33,834 nt of DNA from Gemmatimonadota bacterium (GTDB lineage: Bacteria; Gemmatimonadota; Gemmatimonadetes; Longimicrobiales; Gaopeijiaceae), in assembly GCA_009692105.1 (NCBI GenBank), contig SHZS01000015.1:1-33834 (forward strand). The letters are read 5' to 3'. Below are positions 9,732-20,214 of the stretch, piece by piece; the first letter of the stretch is position 1, and every line of letters starts with the position of its first letter. The notes below the pieces were generated by a model, which was not told the DNA's origin, searched no databases, and was given only the letters and a program-made list of their open reading frames with translations. Position numbers and translations under genes: made by a program.

Positions 9732-11165
9732 CTACCCGAGATCATCGGGATCGTGTCCGGACGCCCCTTCCCCTCCCGGCTCCTCCTCGACCCGAGCGCG
9801 CCCACCCCTTCGCCGCTCCTCCCACCTGCGGAGCCGCTCCGCGATGGAGACCTCGAGCCCGAAGAGACCCGGCACATAGAAGTGGCGGCCTGACAACACC
9901 TCCGGGAGGTACCGCTGCCCGGCCACACCGTCGGGCTCGTCCGGATCGTAGCGGTATCCCTTCCCGTACCCCCACTCCCTCATCTGGGAAGTGGGCGCGT
10001 TTCGGATGTGCATCGGAACCGGCTCCGACGCCGTCTCTTCCGCCGCGGACAGGGCCCGGCCCCACGCCACGTAGGCCCGATTGGACTTGGGAGCGGTAGC
10101 GAGATAGATCGCCGCCTCCGCGAGGGCGAGCTCACCTTCCGGAGAGCCCAGGAAATGGTAGGCCTGCCAGGCCGAGACCGCGATCTGGAGCGCAGCGGGG
10201 TCCGCGAGGCCGATGTCCTCGGACGCCATCCGGACGAGGCGACGGGCGAGGTAGAGCGGGTCTTCGCCGCCGCGGATCATGCGCGCAAGCCAGTAGAGGG
10301 CCCCGTCGGGGTCGCTCCCCCGCACCGCTTTGTGTAGTGCGGAGATGACGTTGTAGTGCTCCTCGCCCGACTTGTCGTAGACGGCGAAGCGGTGCTGCAA
10401 CGCATCGCGGGCGACCTCGACCGTGATGCGCCCAGTGCCGGTCGCAAGCTCGTGAGCAGCCTCGAGAGCGCCGAGGGCCCGCCGCGCGTCCCCATCGGCC
10501 CCCTTGGCCAGGAGGGCGAGCGCCTCTTCATCGATCGCCATCTCGGCCCGACCGAGCCCCCTTCCCGTGTCCGCGAGCGTTGCCTCGAGGATCGCCCTCA
10601 GGTCGGCTTCGATCAGCGGCTCCAGGATGAACACGGGAGCGCGCGAGAGGAGGGGGCGGTTCACCTCGAAAGACGGGTTCTCCGTCGTGGCCCCCACGAG
10701 GACGATCGTCCCGTCCTCTACGTGGGGGAGGAAGGCGTCCTGTTGTGCCTTGTTGAAGCGATGGATCTCGTCGCAGAAGAGGATCGTCTTCCTTCCAGAC
10801 GCATCGAGACGCGTCCGCGCCTCGGCGATGACCTCGCGCACCCGAGCGACTCCCTCCGTCGCCGCCGAGAAGGAGACGAACTCCGCGTCCGCCCGCTCGG
10901 CGAGGAGCCGGGCCAGCGTGGTCTTCCCGCTCCCGGGCGGGCCCCAGAGGATGCAGCTCGCGAGCGGCCCGCCCTCGAGCATCCGCCGGAGCGGCTTCCC
11001 GGGCCCGAGGAGGTGCGACTGGCCGCGGACCTCCTCCAGGTCGCGAGGCCTCATGCGGGCGGCGAGAGGCGCATGCCCACCTGTGCCCACGGGTCCCTTC
11101 CGAAGCCCCCGTCCCTCCCCAGGCCCGTGTCCCTCGCCGGGGAAGAGCTCCAGCTCCGACGTCAC
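9732..11165 (-). CDS. rarA: Replication-associated recombination protein A (AAA+ ATPase)
   Basis: RarA/MgsA is a clamp-loader-like ATPase acting at stalled replication forks. The 477-residue product carries [20 protein letters not shown] near the N-terminus, Walker [10 protein letters not shown], Walker B/DEIH followed by [15 protein letters not shown], and sensor ATTENPSF. Its C-terminal tetramerisation region includes [24 protein letters not shown] and [18 protein letters not shown] 11165 overlaps the cca stop (GTGA), which fixes the start. The first 35 residues are a Gly/Pro-rich addition, and the last 30 are an Arg/Glu-rich tail. Confidence 0.95.
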   Translation of the reverse strand: MTSELELFPGEGHGPGEGRGLRKGPVGTGGHAPLAARMRPRDLEEVRGQSHLLGPGKPLRRMLEGGPLASCILWGPPGSGKTTLARLLAERADAEFVSFSAATEGVARVREVIAEARTRLDASGRKTILFCDEIHRFNKAQQDAFLPHVEDGTIVLVGATTENPSFEVNRPLLSRAPVFILEPLIEADLRAILEATLADTGRGLGRAEMAIDEEALALLAKGADGDARRALGALEAAHELATGTGRITVEVARDALQHRFAVYDKSGEEHYNVISALHKAVRGSDPDGALYWLARMIRGGEDPLYLARRLVRMASEDIGLADPAALQIAVSAWQAYHFLGSPEGELALAEAAIYLATAPKSNRAYVAWGRALSAAEETASEPVPMHIRNAPTSQMREWGYGKGYRYDPDEPDGVAGQRYLPEVLSGRHFYVPGLFGLEVSIAERLRRWEERRRGGRARVEEEPGGEGASGHDPDDLG

Positions 11166-12631
11166 CCCGACCCCCGGGGCGAGATGCCGTGGGCCTCGAG
11201 CCACTCTGCCGCCTCCTCCTCGAGCGCCTCGGAGCGGTTCCGAGACGGGTCCGTCAGCACCCCGTCCAGGAGGGACCGCAGCACCTCCCTAAAATGCGGG
11301 CCTGGAGCGAACCCCATCCGGATTAGGTCACGGCCGTTGAAGGCGAGCTCCTCTACGCGGAGCGGAGCCCCGGACGCGGCGATCGCGCGCAGGCGCCGGG
11401 CCAGGCGGGCGCGCCCTCGGGGGTCGATCACCTCACCAGGGCGCGACGCCTTGGCGCGCGACGTGTTCCTTCCCTCCCCCCTCGCCATGTCGGCCCGGAC
11501 CACCGCGCCCCAGATCCGAAGGACCGGGCGGAGCCTCTCCCTCCCGGCCCGCGAGAGCCAGCGGCGGAGCTCCTCGTCCCCCGCGCCCGGATCGAGGGGG
11601 CGGGACGAAAAGGCGGCAACCTCCGCGATCTCCCGGATCCGTGCGTTCGAGGCCTTGAGGCGCTCGAGGATCGCGGCGGCGCGGAGGAGGGAGAGCTCGT
11701 CGCGCGCGGAGGCTACATCTCCCTCCGGGAGGGGCCCCGTCTCGCCGAGGCCCCGGAGGAGGGCGGCCCACCGAAGGTCCGGGCGGCCAGCCGGCAGTCG
11801 GTCCACAACTGCGAGCGTGTGGCCGAACCACTCGCCGCCGCCCTCCTGAGCGCCCCTGCGTTCGCCGGCCCCGGGGCCGTAAACGCGTGGGAGCCCCACC
11901 ATGCGATCCAGCTCCGGGTAGAGGAACCGGGCAACCCCGGAGGCGACGTAGAGCGCGAGCGCCCGCGAGGGCGGAGCCTCTCCCGAGAGAACCTTCTGGA
12001 GCTCTTCATGGAGTCGCTCGGCCGACAGAATGCCGAGCTTCTCCACGGCCGCCACGAGGGCGCTCCAGGTCTCGGCCTCGATCTCGAGCCGGAAGGTGCC
12101 CGCGAAACGGAGCGCCCTGAGGACCCGGAGGTAATCTTCCGCAAAGCGCTCGGACGGCTTCCCCACCGTGCGGAGGATCCGCCGCTCCATGTCCGCGCGA
12201 CCACCGAAGGGATCGTGGACGATCTCTTGGATCGGGTGCCAGGCGACGGCGTTGATCGTGAAGTCCCGCCGCGCGAGATCCTCCTCCAGGTGATCCGCGA
12301 ACGCGACCTCCGCGTGGCGGCCGGTCGTCCGCACGTCCCGCCGGAAGGTCGTCACCTCGTAGAGAGTCCCGTCGCGCGCGAGGACCCCGACCGTCCCGTG
12401 CTCCACTCCGATCGGAACCGTCCGGCGAAAGATCCGCTGTACGTCGTTCGGCCTCGCGCGTGTCGCGAAGTCCCAATCGTCGGAGGGCCGACCGGCGAGG
12501 GCGTCCCTCACCGCCCCCCCCACGGCCCACGTTTCGTGCCCGGCATCTTCGAGCGTCGAGACGATCCAGTGAACGGCCTTTGGGGCGGCCAATCGGATCG
12601 GGAGCAACTGGTTCGGGGGCAACTGGGTCAT
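11162..12631 (-). CDS. cca: CCA tRNA nucleotidyltransferase / poly(A) polymerase family
   Basis: This class II nucleotidyltransferase adds or repairs the 3' CCA of tRNAs. The 489-residue product has WAVGGAVRD (head), catalytic DWDFAT with Asp52 and Asp54, RRDFTINA (about 124), and the [17 protein letters not shown] neck motif that helps bind nucleotides. The following region normally carries an HD phosphohydrolase motif, but here it reads AALLRGLGE, so the HD pair is missing and the domain is probably only structural. A-adding versus CCA-adding specificity cannot be told from the sequence. The tRNA-Gln at 249-319 lacks an encoded CCA, so CCA addition is needed. It overlaps rarA by 4 bp. Confidence 0.92.
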   Translation of the reverse strand: MTQLPPNQLLPIRLAAPKAVHWIVSTLEDAGHETWAVGGAVRDALAGRPSDDWDFATRARPNDVQRIFRRTVPIGVEHGTVGVLARDGTLYEVTTFRRDVRTTGRHAEVAFADHLEEDLARRDFTINAVAWHPIQEIVHDPFGGRADMERRILRTVGKPSERFAEDYLRVLRALRFAGTFRLEIEAETWSALVAAVEKLGILSAERLHEELQKVLSGEAPPSRALALYVASGVARFLYPELDRMVGLPRVYGPGAGERRGAQEGGGEWFGHTLAVVDRLPAGRPDLRWAALLRGLGETGPLPEGDVASARDELSLLRAAAILERLKASNARIREIAEVAAFSSRPLDPGAGDEELRRWLSRAGRERLRPVLRIWGAVVRADMARGEGRNTSRAKASRPGEVIDPRGRARLARRLRAIAASGAPLRVEELAFNGRDLIRMGFAPGPHFREVLRSLLDGVLTDPSRNRSEALEEEAAEWLEAHGISPRGSG

Positions 12632-12656
12632 CGGACCGAACCCTGTGCGGGGGGGG

Positions 12657-13481
12657 TCAGGTGCGGAGACGGGACAGGAGTCGGGCGAAGAGCCCCCGCT
12701 GCTTTCCTTCGAACGGCGAGACAGGAATGGGTGGTTCCCCCCGCACGATCCTTCCGGGGTTCGTCCCCGTCAGGAGAGACCAGGCCTCCTCCGCACCGAG
12801 CTCCTTGAAGCGCTCCCTCGCACCGTCCACGAATAGGGGGAGGCCAGGGCGGCCATGGAAATCGGAGGAAAAACAGTCCACCCATCCCCGCTCGAGCAGC
12901 ATGAAGGCCCTTGACCGTGCGTCCGGCCCATACTTCCCGAGGAGGGATCCGTAGTTGACCTGACACCATGCCCCCTCCCCGCGCCACCGCTCGACGATGG
13001 AGAGATGGGCGTCGTGTCCCGCGTAGCGCTCAGGGTGGGCGATCACGATGTGGATGCCCTGGGAAGCGAGTCCACGGATGGCCGCCGGGGTCTCCGGCGG
13101 AATCTGAAGTCTGGGCCATTCGACGAGCACGAAGCGGTTGCCCGCCAGGTGCACGCGAGGATCGGACAGATCTGGGTCCGGGATGTCCAGCATCACCTCA
13201 TTCCCCCGCCGGAACGTCACCTTGGGGAAGCGCTCCCTGACCGCGTCGGCCACCACCCTGAACCCCTTGTCGACCTGAGAAAGACGCTCCTCGAAGGAGC
13301 GCGGATCCCGGCTCAGGCTGCCGTCCAGGTGGGGGGTGGTGACGATCGTCGTGATCCCCTCCGCGAACATCCTCCCGATCCCCTCGAGTGAGTCCTCGAG
13401 CGTACGGGCACCGTCATCCACCCCGGGGATGAGATGGGAGTGGAGGTCCGTGAGGGGGATGAGCTCCGCGCCCAGCGTCAT
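12657..13481 (-). CDS. CpsB/YwqE-type tyrosine-protein phosphatase (PHP domain)
   Basis: The 274-residue protein belongs to the Mn-dependent PHP phosphatases that dephosphorylate bacterial tyrosine kinases controlling polysaccharide export. Metal ligands are seen in DLHSHLIPGVDDG (about residue 12), TTPHLDGS, GNEVMLD, IAHPERY and SSDFHGR. No cognate BY-kinase or capsule gene lies in the window, so its substrate is not indicated; it may instead regulate biofilm or exopolysaccharide encoded elsewhere. ATG 13481 overlaps the stop of the small upstream gene (ATGA). Confidence 0.9.
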   Translation of the reverse strand: MTLGAELIPLTDLHSHLIPGVDDGARTLEDSLEGIGRMFAEGITTIVTTPHLDGSLSRDPRSFEERLSQVDKGFRVVADAVRERFPKVTFRRGNEVMLDIPDPDLSDPRVHLAGNRFVLVEWPRLQIPPETPAAIRGLASQGIHIVIAHPERYAGHDAHLSIVERWRGEGAWCQVNYGSLLGKYGPDARSRAFMLLERGWVDCFSSDFHGRPGLPLFVDGARERFKELGAEEAWSLLTGTNPGRIVRGEPPIPVSPFEGKQRGLFARLLSRLRT

Positions 13482-13777
13482 TCGTCCCCCCTCTCGGCTT
13501 CCTGGCCAAGCAGGGTCAGGATCGCATGGAACGCGGTCTCCGGATCTTCGTCTTCGAGGCCTGCCTCGACGGCCTGAGTGAGGAGCCCGTCCGCGGCGAG
13601 GAGCGCGTAGGCGGCCTCACGTACGCGGCCGGGGCGGGCGAGGGCCTCCCGGAGCGCCTGGATCGCACCCCGCGCCAGCTCCGGTGCCGATCCATCGAGC
13701 CGAACGCGTCCGTACCGATCGATCCACTCGAGCACCTCCGGAGGAACGGAGCCAACACCGCCCTCACCGGCGCTCAA
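13478..13777 (-). CDS. Small hypothetical protein between alaS and the CpsB-like gene
   Basis: I do not recognise this protein of about 99 residues. It is soluble, acidic and largely helical in appearance (VLEWIDRYGRVRLDG, then ELARGAIQALREALARPGRV, ending FHAILTLLGQEAERGDE). TTG 13777 is chosen because GGGGAG sits 5 nt upstream; GTG 13804, 11 bp after the alaS stop, is the alternative. The alaS stop also forms an ATGA with an ATG at 13818, but that frame stops after 14 codons. The ATGA overlap with the phosphatase gene suggests the two are co-translated. Confidence 0.65.
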   Translation of the reverse strand: MSAGEGGVGSVPPEVLEWIDRYGRVRLDGSAPELARGAIQALREALARPGRVREAAYALLAADGLLTQAVEAGLEDEDPETAFHAILTLLGQEAERGDE

Positions 13778-13814
13778 GACCGCTCCCCGGCCAGCCGCCG
13801 GCACCCGCTCGCGA

Positions 13815-16535
13815 TCATTCGGATCCCCCGGCCGATCCCTCCGCGAGCGCCCGGCGAACCGTCTGCTCGCCCGACACGAGGGCCTCGTCCACCCGAAGCG
13901 GATCCTCGACGCCGCCCTGGGCCATATGGGGCTTCCCGCCGCCCCGCCCTCCCGTCACCGCGGCAATCTCACGCACGAGGGCACCGGCCTTCACCCCGCG
14001 GCCCACGAGATCGTCGGTCACGAACACGAACAGGCTCGTCTTCTCGTCCGGAGATTCGGCAGCGAGGGCCGTGACCGTCAGGGACTCCTTGGTGCGAAGC
14101 GCATCCCCGAGCGCCCGGGCGTCCTCGGCGTCGCTCACTCTGACCCGAAGCGCCTGATACTTCGCCGTGCGGCCGTCCCGAAGGGGGATCAGGGCCTCGT
14201 GAACGAGGGTCTCGGTGCCGGAGCCACCCTGGCGGAGCTTGGAGAGGAGCCCTTCCAGTCGTTCCCGCTCCGCGATGAGCTCGTCCACCTTCTTGAAGAG
14301 CACGTCCCTCCCGGTCTTGAGCTTCCGGGAGAGCTCCTCGAGCTCCCGCTCAGCCCCCCTCAGGCGCGCGAACGCCATGGGGCCGGTGAGCGCCTCGATC
14401 CGCCGGACCCCCGCGGCGACACCGCTCTCCCGAGTGATGCGGAAGAGTCCGATCTCGCCGGTGTGGCGAAGGTGCGTCCCTCCACAGAGCTCGAGGCTCA
14501 CGCCAGGGATCTTCACGACCCGGACTTCCTCCCCGTACTTCTCACCGAAGAGCGCCATCGCCCCCGTCGCGAGGGCAGCTTCCCGGGAGGTGATCCGCCA
14601 CTGGACCGGGTGATCGGCCCAGGTCGCCTCGTTCACCTCGCCCTCGACAGCCTCGAGCTCCGCCGCGGTGAGGGGATCGGGATGGGAGAAATCGAATCGG
14701 AGCCGCTCGGGGTGGACCAGCGATCCGCGCTGCGCAACATGCTCGCCCAGAACCTTTCGGAGGGCGGCGTGGAGCAGGTGCGTCGCCGTATGGTTCCGCT
14801 CCGTATCGTGACGGACCCGAGGCGCGACCTTCGCCACCGCGCGGAACGGACCGCCGTCGGGAGACGGAAGCCCGCCCTCCAGGCGTCCGAAGACGGCGCT
14901 GCGCCCCTCGACCCGGCGGACCTCCTCGACGGTGAGGCGCCACCCGTCTCCATCCACGGTGCCGGTATCGGAGACCTGCCCTCCGGCCTCCGCGTAGAAC
15001 GGGTTCTCCCGCACGATGAGCCCCACGCGACCGTCCTCCCGGACGAACGCCTGGACCGCGGTCTCGGCTACGGAAGCATCCCAGCCGATCCACTCCTGGG
15101 ACGGATCCGGGACGAGAAGCGTCCACGCCGACAACCCTCCTCCACCCCTCGTGAGGACCCCCGTCGTCGTGGCGACCCCCGTCGCACTACCGGAGGCGAC
15201 TGCGCGATCGGCCCGGCTCCGGGATCTCTGCTCCTCGAGCGCCTTCTCGAACCCCTCCTCGTCCACCTCGTATCCACGCTCGCGGGCCATGACCTGGGTG
15301 AGGTCGAAGGGAAACCCGAAGGTGTCGTAGAGCTTGAAAACGTCCGCGCCAGAAACGACCGCGGGTCTTGCCTTCGCCCCCTTCGTCGAACGTACCGGAG
15401 CCATCTGGTCGAAGCGCTCTATTCCGCCTTCGATCGTGACGAGAAAGCGCTCTTCTTCCCGCCGCACGGAGGTGAGCACCTGAGGCGTGCGCTCCCCGAG
15501 CTCCTGATACGCACCCCGCATGAGCCCGATGACCTCTTCGACGACGTCCACGAGCACGGGGTCCCTGAGGCCGAGGTGCCATGCATGCCGCACCCCGCGA
15601 CGGAGTATCCTCCTCAGCACGTACCCCCGGCCCTCGCTCGAAGGGAGGACTCCGTCCGCGAGCAGGAAGGCCACGGCTCGGGCGTGGTCCGCAAGGACGC
15701 GATAGCTCACACCCTCCTCGTGCTTGGCACGGTACGGGCGCCCCACGATCGAGGCCACCCGGTCCAGGAGCGGAAGGAAGAGGTCTGTGTCGTAGTTCGA
15801 GTCGGCCCCCTGGAGGACCGCAGAGAGCCGCTCGAGCCCCGCGCCCGTGTCGATCGATGGAGCCGGAAGAGGGGTCAGCTTCCCCGCCGGGTCCCGGTCG
15901 AATTGCATGAAGACGAGGTTCCAGAGCTCGAGGAGCTCCCCCACCTCGCCTAGCGCCTCAAATTCCTCCCCGGAAGGAACTTTTCGGCGGGACTTGGGCC
16001 GCAGGTCGTAGTGGAGCTCGGAGCAGGGCCCGCAGGGCCCCGTATCGGCCATCTGCCAGAAGTTGTCCCGATCTCCCAGCCGGAAGATCCGCTTCGCGGG
16101 GAGTCCTGCGACGTCGCGCCAGAAGCGGAAGGCCTCCTCGTCGGTCTCGTGCACGGTGATGAAGAATCGGTCGGCCTCGAGTCCGAGCTCTCCCGTCACG
16201 AACTCCCACGCGAAGGTGATCGCCTCCTCCTTGAAGTAATCCCCGAAGGAGAAGTTCCCGAGCATCTCGAAGAAGGTGTGGTGTCGGGCCGTGAGCCCCA
16301 CCTGCTCGAGGTCGTTGTGCTTGCCCCCCGCGCGCACGCACTTCTGAGCCGTGACCGCACGCCGATAAGGGGTGCGCTCCTCGCCCAAGAAGATCTTCTT
16401 GAACTGCACCATCCCCGCGTTCGTGAAGAGGAGGGTGGGGTCGTCGGAGGGAACGAGAGAGGCGCTGGGAAGGAGCTCGTGTCCCCGGGCTCGGAAAAAC
16501 TCGAGGAACCTGCTTCGGATCTCGGCAGCCTTCAT
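13815..16535 (-). CDS. alaS: Alanyl-tRNA synthetase
   Basis: AlaRS charges tRNA-Ala and edits Ser/Gly mischarging. The 906-residue protein is full length. The class II catalytic core starts MKAAEIRSRFLEFFRARGH with FTNAGMVQFK and RHHTFFEMLGNFSFGDYFK. The editing domain zinc ligands are His582 and His586 (HTATH), Cys684 and His688 (CGGTH). The C-Ala domain ends with GGRGGGKPHMAQGG. It lies 177 bp after recA, a common bacterial pairing. There is no recX in between. Confidence 0.98.
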   Translation of the reverse strand: MKAAEIRSRFLEFFRARGHELLPSASLVPSDDPTLLFTNAGMVQFKKIFLGEERTPYRRAVTAQKCVRAGGKHNDLEQVGLTARHHTFFEMLGNFSFGDYFKEEAITFAWEFVTGELGLEADRFFITVHETDEEAFRFWRDVAGLPAKRIFRLGDRDNFWQMADTGPCGPCSELHYDLRPKSRRKVPSGEEFEALGEVGELLELWNLVFMQFDRDPAGKLTPLPAPSIDTGAGLERLSAVLQGADSNYDTDLFLPLLDRVASIVGRPYRAKHEEGVSYRVLADHARAVAFLLADGVLPSSEGRGYVLRRILRRGVRHAWHLGLRDPVLVDVVEEVIGLMRGAYQELGERTPQVLTSVRREEERFLVTIEGGIERFDQMAPVRSTKGAKARPAVVSGADVFKLYDTFGFPFDLTQVMARERGYEVDEEGFEKALEEQRSRSRADRAVASGSATGVATTTGVLTRGGGGLSAWTLLVPDPSQEWIGWDASVAETAVQAFVREDGRVGLIVRENPFYAEAGGQVSDTGTVDGDGWRLTVEEVRRVEGRSAVFGRLEGGLPSPDGGPFRAVAKVAPRVRHDTERNHTATHLLHAALRKVLGEHVAQRGSLVHPERLRFDFSHPDPLTAAELEAVEGEVNEATWADHPVQWRITSREAALATGAMALFGEKYGEEVRVVKIPGVSLELCGGTHLRHTGEIGLFRITRESGVAAGVRRIEALTGPMAFARLRGAERELEELSRKLKTGRDVLFKKVDELIAERERLEGLLSKLRQGGSGTETLVHEALIPLRDGRTAKYQALRVRVSDAEDARALGDALRTKESLTVTALAAESPDEKTSLFVFVTDDLVGRGVKAGALVREIAAVTGGRGGGKPHMAQGGVEDPLRVDEALVSGEQTVRRALAEGSAGGSE

Positions 16536-16649
16536 GGCACGCTGGGACGTCGGGGCGGAAGTCGTGGGAGCGTCCCGGCCGTCCGAAGGAGTCGGGCCGC
16601 AGGGGTGTCCGGAGAATCTAACCCGCGCTCCTCGGCCCCTTCAACCAAG

Positions 16650-16672
16650 GGAAGGCCAGTCCCGAGCCTTCC
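16650..16672 (-). terminator. Hairpin between recA and alaS
   Basis: On the minus strand GGAAGGC pairs with GCCTTCC around a 9-nt loop, followed by CTTGGTTG. It lies about 40 nt after the recA stop, just past a GGGCCC...GGGCCC inverted repeat. The T-tract is poor, so it may only attenuate transcription into alaS. Confidence 0.3.
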
Positions 16673-16712
16673 GGTGGGCCCTCGCAGGCCCTTCAGCCAG
16701 GGCCCATCTTGG

Positions 16713-17789
<1,077 letters not shown>

Positions 17790-18195
17790 CGAGCTCCTCC
17801 TTCTCCTCGTTTCGTTCCGCCGCGGCGAGGCCCCAATGGGCCATATCCCACCGATCGGTCCCTTTTTCTGCAGGGCAACGGGCATAACATAAGAGACCCG
17901 AACAGAAAGCGAAAGTTGGTACCGTCCACTCTCGGTCCTGCCCAGGCGTACCTGCCGAATGTACGCGGCTGGATGGGGTCTCGAAATGTCGTCCCGGGAC
18001 CGATCCGAGATCCTCGTTCCACCCGGCACTCGCTTGCCGCGCTCCCCGCGAAACGGCCATCTTCGTCTTGAGTGCACACCTCCAGCATTGATGAGGAGGC
18101 CGATGTCCGCCGATCCGCCCGACATCCATCCGTAGCTTAGGCGCGCACGCTGTCGCGCTGTCGAAACCAAGACCACCCGTGACTCCTGGTGCACG
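17790..18195. other. Intergenic region between divergent recA and a 112-aa gene
   Basis: This 406-bp stretch has no convincing gene. It should hold the recA promoter; a weak candidate on the minus strand is TATGTT as -10, about 100 bp before the recA start, with no good -35. The + strand frame of the 112-aa gene is open back to a TAG at 18133-18135 but has no start codon there. I found no palindrome that fits a known LexA box. Confidence 0.5.
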
Positions 18196-18534
18196 GTGCG
18201 GGTCGAGGTCGAATGGGTCGGTGGAGAGATCGTGCCGGGCCAGGCACAGGCCACTGACACCCCGGAAGGGAGGATGATCGCCGGAGCAACCGCCGCGATC
18301 CAAGCAGTCTCCGGAGTCGCGGCCGTCTCCGGAGTCGCGCAGGGGGCCCTGACCCTGGAGATCCGGGGGACCAAGCTCGTGCGGGACTTCGACAATCTGA
18401 TCGTGATCGTTGCGCTGCGGGCTCAGCGTGGGGGACGCCGTTACGATCTGATGGGATCCATCGTCGCGCCCCGCGACGACGTCGCCCGTGGCGCGGTTCT
18501 CGCCGTGCTGGCAGCGACGAACCGGATCCTCTAA
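18196..18534 (+). CDS. Hypothetical 112-aa protein
   Basis: I do not recognise this small soluble protein. The third codon positions are G/C-rich like its neighbours, and it is the only plus-strand gene between 3578 and 30470. It begins with a beta-strand-like [15 protein letters not shown], continues with [18 protein letters not shown] (helical), a second strand pair, and ends [16 protein letters not shown]. The strand-helix-strand-strand-helix order weakly recalls the regulatory domain of 2-isopropylmalate synthase, but that is only a resemblance. An 18-bp tandem duplication encodes [15 protein letters not shown] 18196 is the only in-frame start near the beginning, and no Shine-Dalgarno is obvious. 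It is convergent with ccmD. Confidence 0.5.
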   Translation: MRVEVEWVGGEIVPGQAQATDTPEGRMIAGATAAIQAVSGVAAVSGVAQGALTLEIRGTKLVRDFDNLIVIVALRAQRGGRRYDLMGSIVAPRDDVARGAVLAVLAATNRIL

Positions 18535-18645
18535 CCCCAGGGCCAGTCGGGTGAATCCTCGGAAGACTCCGACGAGTTGACCCCCCTGGAATGATCGAGC
18601 GCCGCCTCGGCTAGCGGCTCCCCGCGCTGCAGAGTACGCCCGCCC

Positions 18646-18828
18646 TTAAGAGTCGAGCTTCTCCTCCACCTTCTTGAGCCGGCGGAGGATCGAGGCCACC
18701 CATCCAAAGAGAAGGACCCAGGCCACGGCATAGGCTGCGAAGACGTGCCAAAACTGCCGCATCTCCGGTCCCCCTGGCTGGGCCTGCGCGGCAAGCGCGA
18801 CCGCGGAGCCGATCGAAGACAGCATCAT
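18646..18828 (-). CDS. ccmD: CcmD-like small membrane protein
   Basis: The 60-residue protein has a single transmembrane helix (FWHVFAAYAVAWVLLFGWVAS) followed by a basic, coiled-coil-like tail (ILRRLKKVEEKLDS). This is the typical layout of CcmD, which binds CcmC and helps release heme-loaded CcmE. It is the last gene of the ccm operon, 16 bp after ccmC. ATG 18828 or the adjacent ATG 18825 can serve as start; AGGAA lies about 10 nt upstream. Confidence 0.8.
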   Translation of the reverse strand: MMLSSIGSAVALAAQAQPGGPEMRQFWHVFAAYAVAWVLLFGWVASILRRLKKVEEKLDS

Positions 18829-18844
18829 GGCAAGACGTTCCTGG

Positions 18845-19537
18845 TCAGGTGGATGTGGGAGCGGTGGGCCACGCCGCGCGTTCTTCCAGCCGTGCCACCG
18901 CGTACCGGAGCAGGAAGAGAGAGAAGAAGACCAGCGTGAACGCGAAGAGCGCGACGAAGAGGACGGTAATCATGTCCGACGGGAGCTGGGGCCCGTCCGT
19001 CCGTGCCACGACCGGTTGCGGGTGGAGCGAGCGGAACCAGAGAACGCTCACATGAATTAGGGGGATGTTCAGGGCTCCGACGAGCCCCACGACCGCCGCG
19101 AACTTCTTCCCCCTCTCCGGGCTCTCGGTCGCGTTCCGGACCATGAAGTGTCCGAGATAGATGAACCACAGGAGCAAGGTCAGGGTGAGCCGCGGATCCC
19201 AGGTCCACCAGATCCCCCAGGAGATCCGAGCCCAGAGCGACCCCGCAATGAGAACGATCGTCGTGAAGACCATCCCGCCCTCGGCCGCGGAGCGCGCGGC
19301 CTGGTCGAGCTTCTCATCACCTAGCCAGAGGTAGACGGCGCTACAGAGCGCCACGATTCCGAAGGCCAGAAAGGCAACCCACGCGGACGCCACATGGAGG
19401 TAGAAGATCCGTTGGACGACGCCCAGCGTAGCCTCGGTGGACACCCAGAAGAACACCAGCCAGTGGAAGAAGAGGGTGACACCCACACCGAGCACGCCCA
19501 GGATCAGCGCTGCGAGCCGGATCGACCTCAGGGACAT
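18845..19537 (-). CDS. ccmC: Heme transporter / heme lyase subunit CcmC
   Basis: CcmC binds heme at the outer face of the inner membrane through a WWD domain and loads it onto CcmE. The 230-residue product has six hydrophobic segments, the tryptophan-rich motif WGIWWTWD at 107-114, and candidate heme-ligand histidines (IFYLHVASAW around His48 and the IPLIHVSVLWFR segment). The ATG shares one base with the ccmB stop (TGATG). The frame continues far upstream to 20233, but that part overlaps ccmB, so ATG 19537 is chosen. Confidence 0.95.
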   Translation of the reverse strand: MSLRSIRLAALILGVLGVGVTLFFHWLVFFWVSTEATLGVVQRIFYLHVASAWVAFLAFGIVALCSAVYLWLGDEKLDQAARSAAEGGMVFTTIVLIAGSLWARISWGIWWTWDPRLTLTLLLWFIYLGHFMVRNATESPERGKKFAAVVGLVGALNIPLIHVSVLWFRSLHPQPVVARTDGPQLPSDMITVLFVALFAFTLVFFSLFLLRYAVARLEERAAWPTAPTST

Positions 19538-20214
19538 CAGTCCTCCACGATGTAGCGGAACAGCCCGACGCCCGCGACGAGCCCGCCCAGGGTGAAGGCC
19601 GTCAGGATCCTCAAATTGCCTCCGACATCCACCCCGGGGAAGGCCAGGAGGAGCGCCGTTGCGTTCGCGCCGAAGACGATGAGCGGCACAAGGAGCGGAA
19701 AAAGGAGCACGGGAAGGAGCGTCTCCCCCATCCGTGTGCCCGCGGTGATCCCGCTGAAGAGGGTGCCGAGGGCCACGAACCCGAGGGTCCCGACCGCAAG
19801 CACGACCGCGAGGGATCCCGCGTTGGCCGTGAGGTCCACCTGGAAGAAGAAGGCGATCACGAATACCGTGAGGATGACCACGGTCCCGAGGAGCACCGCG
19901 TTCGCGAGGACCTTCCCCAGGTAAATGGCGTCGCGCGGCACGGGAGCGACCAGGAGGCCCTGGATCGCCCCCTCCTCTTTCTCCAGCTCGAAGGTCCGCC
20001 CGAGGCCCAGGAGTCCGGCGAACACGAGGATCATCCAGATGAGCCCCGATGCGATCTGGCCCGGCTGCACCACGGATCGCTCGATCGCGTAGTTGAAGAG
20101 GATCCCGGACAGGACCACGAAGGAGGCCATGGACGCGAAGCGCTCTCGGGTCCGCCACTCCACCCTCAGGTCCTTGCCGGCGACCGCCCAGACCTGCCGC
20201 AGATACCCCTTCAC
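19537..20214 (-). CDS. ccmB: Heme exporter protein CcmB (ABC permease)
   Basis: CcmB is the membrane subunit of the CcmAB ATPase that works with CcmC to release holo-CcmE. The 225-residue protein shows the family N-terminus (AVAGKDLRVEWRTRERF), LEKEEGAIQGLLVAPVPR, where the ATPase contacts it, and six membrane segments. GTG 20214 overlaps the ccmA stop (GTGA), which makes it a better start than the GTG-free upstream extension to 20244. Confidence 0.95.
   Translation of the reverse strand: MKGYLRQVWAVAGKDLRVEWRTRERFASMASFVVLSGILFNYAIERSVVQPGQIASGLIWMILVFAGLLGLGRTFELEKEEGAIQGLLVAPVPRDAIYLGKVLANAVLLGTVVILTVFVIAFFFQVDLTANAGSLAVVLAVGTLGFVALGTLFSGITAGTRMGETLLPVLLFPLLVPLIVFGANATALLLAFPGVDVGGNLRILTAFTLGGLVAGVGLFRYIVED

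Noticed and set aside
13926-15953. Large plus-strand open frame of 675 codons opposite alaS
   Set aside because: It is the antisense shadow of a confidently identified AlaRS gene in GC-rich DNA.
17860-17960. LexA/SOS box in the recA upstream region
   Set aside because: GAAC and GTTC fragments occur but not with the spacing of any LexA operator I know.
17790-18395. N-terminal extension of recA (open frame to 18395)
   Set aside because: The extension lacks RecA similarity, and a strong Shine-Dalgarno precedes ATG 17789.
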